DNA of 64,000 nt from Beroe forskalii (lineage: Eukaryota > Ctenophora > Nuda > Beroida > Beroidae), in contig WFMF01000077.1 of NCBI GenBank assembly GCA_011033025.1, positions 310,001-374,000 on the forward strand, read 5' to 3'. The stretch's first letter is position 1. Each line of letters opens with the position of its first letter. The translations under genes were made by a program, and so were the position numbers. Shown here piece by piece: positions 11,768 to 20,774 of the stretch. Under the pieces are notes generated by a model. It had not been told where the DNA came from. It ran no database searches and was given only the letters and a program-made list of their open reading frames with translations.

Positions 11768-14700
11768 TCAATGCGCTCGTTGGAATTGTTTGGGAAGTTT
11801 CGTAGCGGAATTTAAAGTCGGAGAGTTTCTGAGGAGTTCGATTCCGTCCTTGACGGAGGACGGACCGGTAGTTACAGGAGTGGGGGTGGAGGTCCGAGTG
11901 GGGGCTGAGGAGGGGGCAGGAGATGAGGGGGAGGCAGAGCCGGGGGGACTTCCAGCGGGCTTGTTAGAGTCGTTTATCCGGCTGTACACTGACATAGCCT
12001 GAGGAAATGATGTGAATTAAGTGCTAATACAATTTCATGTGTTCAGTCAAAGTACCGAAGTTGATCCCGAATGGCAATTTGAAGACCGAAACTTTTCATT
12101 TTCAAAGTGTTTTCTCACCTGCGCGACCATGGAGGCAGAGTTGTTAACGTCAGAAGGCAGGAGCAAGGTAGTGCTCTCTTTGGCCAGCTCCTTGAAGGCA
12201 ACCATGTACTGCTCAGCAATAGCGAACCCGGCCGCTTTGTCACCGTTCTGAGGAAACTTCAGTCAACACAAAGCTCTACACTGCAGTGAGAAAGTGCACA
12301 CAATGAACCAATACCCGGGCCGGACAACCACAAAGTTCAAAATTAACTCATAACACAAGCACTGTGTTTTTAAGAAGGTGCATTAAATCGAAGGGGATTA
12401 AACCACAATTCATTTCTAAGAGCTTGGTAACAGCCAGTTTAACGATTTACTCACATTCTGGTCTATTGCCTCAGCTATTTTGTGAATAGCTGTTGCCCGA
12501 GCCTGGGCTTGCAATGTGAGGGACTCTGCTTCTCCCATAGCGTGATTCACTTTCTCTGCTCGAATGGCTTCCGATTGGAGAATCACGCTCTGTTTTTCTA
12601 TGGGAAATCAAGCTGTATTAGCAAAATGAGAATCAAAACATCAAACTAAAAGCCGTATAAAACAACAAGAAGATTGGAAATTCAAGTCAAATCAGGTTGG
12701 GGAGGAGCTTTCTCAGTACTCCAGTAACATCCATCTACTGTTAACGTGATTGAGGGGTAGTGAGAAGAACTGAATAATAGCACGATCCCACCTACCTCCC
12801 TCGGCGATGTTTATCTTGGATGTCTTCATTCCCTCGCTCTCCAGAATATGAGCCCGCTTCTTCCTCTCCGCTTCCACCTGCATCTGCATGGCGTGCTTCA
12901 CGTTGTCCGGCACCACGATGTTCTTTATCTCGTACCGCAGGCACAGCACGCCCCACGACTCTGCTGCGTCGTTTATGGCAGCGACGAGGTGGGGTGAAGG
13001 GAGTTTAGCAAGGTGGGGTTAAGGTAGTGGAGCAAGGTGGGGTAAAGGGAGTGTAGCGAGGTGGGATGGAGGGAGTTTAGCAAGGTGGGGTGGAGGGAGT
13101 TTAGCGAGGTGGGGTTAAGGAGTTGAGGGAGTTTAGCGAGGTGGGGTTAAGGGAGTTTAGCGAGGCGGGGTTAAGGGAGTTTAGGGGGGTTAAGGTAAGG
13201 GTGGGGTAAAGGGAGTAGCGAGGTGGGATGGAGGAGTTTAGCGAGGTGGGGTTAAGGAGTTGAGGGAGTTTAACGAGGTGGGGTAAAGAAGGCAGGGGTT
13301 AGTTTAGGGGTGGAGCAAGGTGGGGTGAAGGGAGTGGAGTAGGGTAGGGTTAAGGGAGTGGGGCAAGGTGGAGTGAAGGGAGTTTAGCAAGGTGGGGTGA
13401 AGGGAGTTTAGCGAGGTGGGGTGAAGGGAGTTTAGCAAGTAGTGTGTGTAGTGGTTACGGAGTAGTGGCAAATGCCATTGATCCACTTCAATTCATGAAT
13501 TCCGAAAAAGCAATTCCGTACAAAAACGAGATTTGTAGCAGTAGTGCGCTACTTATCATCGCGCTTTATAATACAGAAAAAAAAGCAGATATAATCCCAT
13601 GAACTCAGCACTCAGCGACGATCTGCTGGTTCAGCATCTCCCTCTCCTGGAATATCTTATCCAGCGTGAGTTTCCCTATCTCCGATCTCATGGTGGTTTG
13701 AGCTAGCTGACTTACAGCGTAGATGTAATCCTCTATCCCATACGAGGCTCTGTACGGATCCACCACCTTGAATAGTCAGTTATTATGTAAACAGCAGAGA
13801 TTACATGGGTAGTACTTTCGTTAGCTTATAATTTGCTAATTTGAAAGGAGTAAATTAGTATCACTAAAATAATAATATTGCCAATTAATTGTCTATTACT
13901 ACTTACGAAAATTACCTCGAAATGAGTCACAGTAAAATATTGTGGTGTATCTTAATTTCCCAATTTCTACAACTCAATTTTATTGCCAAAATATTTCCCC
14001 CCTCTGGACTTTTTGTCATACAAAAAGGCATTTAGGAGGGTTAGCAGAGATACATCTTAACATATTTCCACTCCTACTTAATCTGCAGGCAAGGCTTGAC
14101 TTGCTTTGGTGTCAATTGGAAGGCGGTCGCCTCCCTTTTTAAGTTTCTAGATGGCTACAAAAATAATTTTATTTCATTTTTCCCAGTTTGTAATGAGGGA
14201 TAAGTCAATAAACAATAAGATTCAAGAGAAATGCACACATATCTACCAATAACTAAGAATATTAATTCAGGACATAAATCTGAGTCACTCAAAGACAATT
14301 TAGGCGAGGTTTGAACTTTGAACCCATAGTTTAGTCCTACTGTGGATTGATCTGGATTCTCCCATTCTTTATCCGTAATGAACCAATTGTCTGTATGCCT
14401 GTATGATCCTGACCATTATTTCCATCAGAACCTCTCTTTCATGAGGCAGATGACGATGATTTGCACGCATACCACAGCAAGTGTGGTTAAAACAGCAATG
14501 TTGGTAGGTAGGAAAGCAGCCGATGAGGTTCCCACGACACTGCCGATAATAGCTGTTACTGAAGTAATACAAACTGCCAACTCTAGTCGAGCCATCCCAA
14601 AGAAATTGTAGTCAAAGCGCAAAATGGAGAATTCAATGGCTTGCAAGGCGTAACAAAACTTAGCTAAAGCAAGCAAAACTTCAGCGACAATGAGGTTATC

Positions 14701-17700
14701 AACGGTAGCAATTATGGCGTAACAAATGGCCATGGAAACAGTTATACTAAGCTGAAGGGGCAAAAACTTAACTCTGTTCCTGAGAAAATAACCAATAGGT
14801 CGCCCAATGACATTAGCAGCTCCCGTCACAGCAGAAAGGACCAAGAAGTCACTGCCATTAACCATTCGATCAGAACACTTGGCATTGATGTCCTTGTCAG
14901 CAGTTCTGTAACTTCTGATCAGCCACGGGAGCAGAATGATGCTGCCAAATCCAACACAGGTGCTGCCAAACCCAAATAAGCTGGCTTTGAGGACCCTCCC
15001 AGCGAAATTTGGTACGTCTTTCGAACTTTCATCCTGAACAAGCTCGTCCCTTTCATCTGTTGATGAAGTTTTTACATCATTCAGATCACTTGCTTCCTGC
15101 ATATCATCTCTGGGAGCTATCAGCTAAGTCACTGATGCAGCAGTGCATTACTATGATTGGAGGGACAAAGAGAGGTAAAGAAGTGGTAAGGACAAAGATT
15201 CTCCATCCCACAGCATCTAGGGCCAACCAACCCAGGAGGGACACCCATGCACCCCCAACAGGAACAGCTAGGCCCTCAAAGAGAAAGGAGCTCTGATCCA
15301 TGATTTTTTTCGATGAAACTCCTTTGGCGAGGTAAATACCAATGGATACACCGTTTAAACCCAAGCAGATTCCAGTCAGAGCTCTGGAAATTAAAAGCGT
15401 GTAGTAGTTAGGAACAACAGCACACGCAATCGCAAACAAAATGGACAGGTAGAGTGACAATAAGAGGGACAGCTTTTCTCCGAATTTATTAGCGAGAAGA
15501 GAGGATGTAATGACAGCGATTCCCATGCATATGTACATGATTATTGCCAGGATGTTCTCTTGAAAGGTGGATACTCCCAATTCACATGACACTTGTTGGG
15601 TGATAACTCCTGGCAGGTAAATCTCTACCCCATCCCCAAACTTTATCATGATAGCAATTGTGACAAGGATGTAATCCTGTTTAGTCCAGGACGTGACTGG
15701 GACTCTGTCGTAAGACATGATAAGTACTATCTAGGTATTTTGGGGTTGATTCTTTTGGTAGTGAAAATATGGGGATTTCGGTCGAAAATTCCCAAATAAA
15801 ATAAGGTGATTTTTCATACCTTCCTTGGACAAATAAAAAGTTCAGAGAAAAATAAATGGAACGAGAAATAAATTTTCAAATTACAACATGAGCGGATATT
15901 ATCAAAAAATGGATTTCGGAAGTCAGGTATCAGTGAGGTATTTGATACTTTGACATTGTCGAGTTCCAGGAGCAGTATCCGTTTGTGTGAACTGTGGATG
16001 ATTTTAGAGCGGATTTGAATTGAATCTGAATCCTTTTAAACCACATGTAACATTGACTAACTTTTTGGCAATTGTACGAAAACTCATGTCCAATGGAAAA
16101 ATTTTTCAAGCAATGGTAGTGGGAGTCCATAAAATCTTAAAAATGCGGTCAATTAATTTTGGGAGTAAAATTTTAATGTGCAAAATTTTGGTCTTGTAAA
16201 ACATGAGGATTTTCCGAAAAATCCCCAAATTACCCCGTCCATGAATATTATATGAATGTTATATCCCAAGAAAAGTCGTTTAGTTTGTTAGTATGTTAGG
16301 AAGTCGATTCCATTATTACATAGCTATAGCCTAAGTTGATAGCCTCGAACTAAAAGATTTCGATATCATTAATCGACACAACCAGCTCAGTAATCAATTT
16401 AAGGAGCCTCCCACGATTCCACATTATAATTTATAGGTCAATTTGAAACCACCGCTACTCCGTAGTTTCCCTAGTTTTACATAATTTTCATTTGTTACAA
16501 TAACATGTAGAAATAATATGAAAACCCCTTACATCTGAACAATCCCTACATGACTTGACAAATAAGATAATAAGCTGTTTACCATCGATGAATTCAGCAA
16601 GGATATCAAATTCAAAGTTATATAAAAAGCATTCATTACATTTAAAATAAGTTTGTATTGATTGAATGCTTATTGCGTAATTGAAACGTGTTAACTTATG
16701 ATAGATAGAAATTCGCAACAAACGCGAAATTCAAAATGTCGCTTGTATGAAATTCAAAATTATTGTTCGTTTTAGTGCTATGTAAATTGACCACATACAC
16801 TGTTATCATTCCATGTGGGGATTGAGATCTATTCACACAAATAAACATGAGTAAAGAGAACCCACAGGAATAAACTTGACCAGGTATTTACTCGGTTTAA
16901 TGGTCTCAGGAGCTGATGTGGTCTTTTCATAATGAACTCAACGTCAAAATAACTGTCACAAAAGTGAAGCTTCATTATTAATAATTGCACTCTCGAGATC
17001 GAGGAAATTTGGGATGAAAAGTCAGTGAATAGGTATGGATGATAAGTTTTTCTTTCGTTCAACAACGGGTTTTCGGCCATAACTCTTCTTCTTTAACACA
17101 AGGCCTTGGCCATTTATAATTTCATTTTATTCTATTTTAGCGGGTTGCTCACAGAAACCCAAAACCTTGAAGCAGACGGCACGACTCTAATCTCTAGCCA
17201 AAAATTGAAAAAGTTAAGAAGAAAATTGTGCGGCTTTGTATGGACTATGAACCAATGATTACACGTGAGACTTTGAATGTAGAATTTCTGTTTGTTCACA
17301 TGTCCTGTTTTCTGTAAAATGCGGGGAGGAAATGAAGCTCCCAAAAAGAGATACAATGGGCGCGATTCTTGTTTTATTTTCGGTTGTAGAGTGACCTTAT
17401 GCGTATGCAAATACCCCATGCATTTTAAGTTATTGAAGTTACTAATTTGAGACACACCCACCTTGATATAGAGCACTCCGTCGATGTTAAGCGTCACGTT
17501 GTCTGACGTAATGCCGCTCTGGGATGGCACATCCATCGCCATCTCCTTGAGACTCTGAGCGTAGGCGATGTTTTCCAGGACCGGCACCACCAACTGAATA
17601 CCAGCCTCCGCAGTCCGGTGGAACTTACCAAACCGCTCTATCACCCAGACCTCTTGTTGCGGCACGAAGTTGATAATCTGAGGAAAATACGGGGCGTTTA

Positions 17701-17969
17701 TATTGGAGATCGAGACAAAAGAGGTGACAATTCAAATATATCTCAGCTATCAATCAATCCAATGCCACATGCAAATATAACACATGCGAATATACCACAT
17801 TCTTTACCATGTATTTCGATAACCTCACTCTGCCTTGTTTAGTGGTTACGGCACATAGTCAGTATTCACGTACCGTGTTGATTGAGCTGCCGTGTCTGGT
17901 TTGAAGAGCTGCCATGTTGCCCCGCGTACATCGCACAGCCTGCCTTCCCAACCTACCAACGTGATTCAT
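11768..17969 (-). CDS. STOML2: Stomatin-like protein 2, mitochondrial (seven exons)
   Basis: An SPFH/prohibitin-family scaffold of the mitochondrial inner membrane. Exons, 5' to 3': 17969-17874, 17677-17462, 13766-13613, 12978-12796 (boundary ambiguous within a 9-bp repeat), 12597-12455, 12247-12119 and 11998-11768; about 383 residues. I chose the ATG ending at 17969 because it adds an Arg-rich, acid-free presequence (MNHVGRLGRQAVRCTRGN) suited to mitochondrial import; an in-frame ATG at 17915 is the alternative. The SPFH core reads FVPQQEVWVIERFGKFHR, DVPSQSG, NVTLNIDGVLYIK, VDPYRASYG, LAQTTMRSEIGKL and LRYEIK; the C-terminal part includes AEQYMVAFKELAKES, and the tail is Pro/Ser/Thr-rich. 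All junctions keep phase. Five introns are GT-AG; the one at about 12979-13621 is not. Intron 2 hosts a nested MFS gene. Confidence 0.95.
12979..13621 (-). repeat. Intron 3 of STOML2: 9-bp direct repeat and G-rich minisatellite
   Basis: The sequence CAGCGACGA occurs at 12979-12987 and 13613-13621, exactly at the two exon edges, so removing 634 bases restores the STOML2 frame. Inside, 12988-13445 is a degenerate minisatellite built on GGTGGGGTTAAGGGAGTTTA followed by GCGA. On the coding strand it is a pyrimidine tract without a single AG for about 500 bases upstream of the downstream exon. No placement of the junction within the 9-bp repeat gives GT-AG. Confidence 0.8.
14425..15718 (-). CDS. 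MFS transporter, SV2/SVOP/SLC22-like, nested in a STOML2 intron, with one +1 frame change
   Basis: Intronless, starting at the ATG ending at 15718 (MSYDRVPVTSW). The first frame encodes 204 residues with six predicted hydrophobic helices, an N-terminal YLPGVITQQVSCELG segment typical of SVOP/SLC22-type proteins, and a degenerate MFS loop 2-3 motif, LLANKFGEK. It ends at a TGA (15106-15104) in the hydrophilic central loop. The second frame (from 15105, own ATG at 15102) carries the remaining six helices, including GRPIGYFLRNR, for 225 residues to 14425. Together they make a normal-length transporter of about 430 residues; the substrate is unknown. It lies on the same strand inside STOML2 intron 2. 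Lack of introns suggests a retrocopy origin. Pseudogene, sequencing indel, two half-proteins and programmed +1 frameshifting are all possible. Confidence 0.75.
15800..17461 (-). other. STOML2 intron 2, 5' part
   Basis: AT-rich intron sequence upstream of the nested transporter. I see no further coding exon, RNA gene or clear mobile element. Any promoter of the nested gene would lie at the left end of this stretch. Confidence 0.5.
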
Positions 17970-18473
17970 ATCCTACAGTGTGGGGTTTTGTGGAGAATTG
18001 AAGGGGAAGAGATAAGTGCTTATATGGTAATCAAAAGTTCAAGCAAACGAACGTCTTTAAAATGCTTCAAGTTGCAAACACAAACATTGTCTATTAGCTG
18101 AGCTATTTTTCCACTCATCTACAAACGAATCAAACTATGAGGACTTATAACATAACAACAATGGGTTAAAATAAAATAATAATGGTAATTTATCTGCAAA
18201 ACATCAACAATTAATATATAAACATAACAACGTTTTCATTTAAACATTGCGCAATACATCTAGAACTAAACTTCGTAACATGACGTATTTATTTCATATC
18301 GATCTCAGTCGCGGGGCTACATATTTCTTAATTACTCGTGATGGACTTATACCCTTGCCTTTCAAAACAATACGCATTCCGAACTGATTGTAATCGCATT
18401 TCCAGAACCAGTCTTTAGAATTTGTACAGTGTATACATTTAAAATAATGAATTAACTTGAAAACAAGGGCGGC

Positions 18474-19454
18474 TCATTTCGTTTTTCCGTTTCGTTTTGG
18501 TTTCTTGTCGTCGTCTTTGTCAGGGAGGAAGGTTGCGTTATAAAGGGTATCAGGTTTAGCTATCACCAGTTTCACTCCACCGCGTTTAATGCAGTTGTCA
18601 CACGCCCACTCAGCGTCAACCTGTCAAGAGAGGAGTGTCACTGTATAGGTGCTCATATGTCTAAAAGTAGGTGAAAAGGACAGGTAAGAAGAGCAGAATA
18701 GGGTATTTCGATTTCTGGCCAGAGGGCAGGGAGTGACTCAAATTGCCAAAAATTAGCGGACGTCCTTCATGAACAGCCCATCAAACATCCTTCAAGATCA
18801 TCCTGCAAATCTAGAATACATATCACAAATTAAGGCGCTATCTCAAACCTCAGTGGTGAGGAGCTTGTAGGCATCTGTCGTCATACCAGTACAGGTTCTG
18901 TGGTACCAGAGCTCACATCCGCTCTCACAGAATATCCCGTCATCGTTATCTCCTACCTCCTCGTCACAAATACCGCAAGGGTAGTCAGAGCTCGACTTTC
19001 TGCTCTGAAATGGTGAACAATCCTTGAAATACAACGAAACTTTCGAGTTGCTTCCAACAAAGCTACAAATTGCAGGTAATTTGATCGGATTAAAGAGTGC
19101 GCGCGGCGCGTAAAAATGGCGCACGAACTTGCGAAAAATTTACTTTTCATACAATTATTCGTGATTTCAGCAGTGTCACGTACGTTTATGTCCGCGCACT
19201 TCTTGCTTTCATTCAAATTATGTACAAATTCTATATGACGTTACCACGAAGTTCTCTCTGTACAGTGTACAATGTACAATCGACGAAACTTACCATGGAA
19301 GTAACCTTCTGAGCAGTAAAACAGCCAAATAATGCATGACATTAAGGCTACAACTGAAGCCCATCTAGGCCTGAATCAAACTACTACTTCTCGAATTAAG
19401 TCAGTCAAATCTACGTACCTTAATTCCTCTTTTCTCTATCTTGGTTTTGGGCAT
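18474..19454 (-). CDS. PYGO: Pygopus-type PHD-finger protein, minimal
   Basis: Pygopus reads H3K4me and binds BCL9/Legless in the Wnt/beta-catenin nuclear complex. Exons, 5' to 3': 19454-19419 (MPKTKIEKRGIK; an in-frame TAG lies two codons upstream), an optional 15-nt microexon 19308-19294, 19004-18849 and 18620-18474. All are phase 0 with GT-AG borders. The PHD finger begins YPCGICDEEV and continues CESGCELWYHRTCTGM and then AYKLLTTE across the intron to WACDNC, giving the C4HC3 pattern and the CTGMT...AY.LLT signature of pygopus. A Lys-rich tail follows. The product is only about 112-117 residues, against several hundred in bilaterian pygopus, and the N-terminal homology domain is absent. 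Upstream exons cannot be excluded, but the in-frame stop argues against a continuous extension. Another PHD protein is less likely. Confidence 0.85.
19294..19308 (-). other. Candidate 15-nt microexon in pygopus-like gene
   Basis: On the minus strand the 15 bases (coding KVTSM) sit between a good acceptor, TTTTACTGCTCAG, and a strong donor, GTAAGT. Both flanking introns are phase 0, so inclusion keeps the frame. No transcript evidence is available. Confidence 0.4.
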
Positions 19455-19758
19455 CTTCTACCACCTCATTTCAATGCATACTACCTCAGAAATAAGATGT
19501 TTTCAGATTAAGGTTGTAGTAATTAGATTTGCAAGTTACAAGATTACATCGGTAAAATGGGGCAATTAGCCGTTTTGACTGACAACTGTGGACAAAATTG
19601 GACAAAATTGGACAAAATCAGAACATTCTTTGAAAATATTCTAGTGAACTGTGAAATTATATTTTCAATCTAATGCAAGAGATATAGGTATGTTGGAAAC
19701 TGGAGCATGAAAGCAGTAAAACACTTCTTGGCATAATTAAAAACAAACGAGAAACATA

Positions 19759-20142
19759 TTACGTGCTATAGGGCACATTGCTTTCAACTGTGATATTCTC
19801 CAGATTCTTGAAGTCGTAATGTTTGAGCATTTCGTTGGTGTCTGTATCAATGGAAATGTTCTCCATTTCGAGGGCTGAGGTTTCTGGCACGTAGTTGTCC
19901 CTCCTTTCCCTTTCCTCCTCTTGCAGTTTGATGGAGATGCCCCTAACTGGTCCCTTCTGGATCCTCTTCATGAGATGCGTCACGAAACCTGCGATCTTGT
20001 TCCTCAACCTCTTGCTGGGAATGATAGCTATTTCCTCGGCAATACGTTTGTTGGTGTGGAAGTCAAGGGTTAGTCTGGTGTAGTATTTCTCAATGATGAG
20101 ACGGCTGGCTCGCTTGACAGTCTTTGTTCGAACACGACCCAT
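19759..20142 (-). CDS. RPS17: Small ribosomal subunit protein eS17
   Basis: A complete 127-codon frame from an optimal start context (GCCACCATGG) with the family N-terminus [20 protein letters not shown]. The body includes [39 protein letters not shown] and [13 protein letters not shown], matching eS17 almost residue for residue. eS17 binds 18S rRNA in the 40S head/beak region. The variable C-terminus is slightly shorter than the roughly 135 residues of vertebrates. The coding region has no intron, although eS17 genes often have one at or just after the start codon, so a retrocopy or loss of introns is possible. No premature stop is present, and a G/A-rich repeat lies immediately upstream. 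No AATAAA is evident after the stop. Confidence 0.96.
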   Translation of the reverse strand: MGRVRTKTVKRASRLIIEKYYTRLTLDFHTNKRIAEEIAIIPSKRLRNKIAGFVTHLMKRIQKGPVRGISIKLQEEERERRDNYVPETSALEMENISIDTDTNEMLKHYDFKNLENITVESNVPYST

Positions 20143-20164
20143 GGTGGCTAGGTAGACAACAGCT

Positions 20165-20412
20165 CAAAGGAGGTATGGGGTGAGAAGGGATGTAAGAAAG
20201 GGGTTTGGAGTGAGTAAGTGGTTAGGAATGGGTTAGGGATGAGAAAAGGGTAAGGGGTGAGAAAGGGATAAGGCTGAGAAGTGAGCGAAGTGAGGGAGGG
20301 GTAAACAGTGGGAAAGGAGGTAAGAAAAGGGCGAGGGTAAGAAAGGGGTAAGGGGTGAGAAAGGAGGTGGTGAAGGGGTATAGTAAGGAAGAGCTTGGGG
20401 AGAAAATGAAAA
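20165..20412. repeat. G/A-rich degenerate tandem repeat upstream of RPS17
   Basis: Strand-asymmetric sequence built on variants of GGGGTAAGGGGTGAGAAAGG, ending about 20 bases from the RPS17 start. On the RPS17 sense strand it is a C/T-rich tract, so it may include the pyrimidine-rich region at which ribosomal protein genes initiate. The following 20413-20770 is AT-rich with no recognisable feature. Confidence 0.6.
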
Positions 20413-20774
20413 GAACAAACAAGTTAATGCGGATATCGTCAATACTTTAGAACACTTTAGTTTATTTAAAAACAGTCAAGCTACGATAAAATAATAGGGA
20501 ATATTCCCAGGATAATGATTGTGTCAATTCAATTACAATGAATATGAGACCCCAAATAACTGATTATGCAATCAAAGTTTCTGAAAAGAATGATTCATGC
20601 AAATAATTAAATCAAAAATTATAAAAGAGTAAATTATGAATTAATCGGGAAATGAAATACATCAAAAATTCATCAAATTGGATTTAAAAATTATTACGAA
20701 TCAACAAACGTTTAAAAATTAAATTGCAGCCCAAATTTCAAAATAATAAATTATCAAACCATAACCGCCATAAT

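Noticed and set aside
13700..13735. Splice donor GTAAGT inside STOML2 exon 3
   Set aside because: The sequence codes the conserved YAVSQLAQTTM stretch of the SPFH domain, so it must be retained in the mRNA.
20222..20442. Pro/Leu/Ser-rich open frames upstream of RPS17
   Set aside because: They come from the G/A-rich tandem repeat and have no coding signature.
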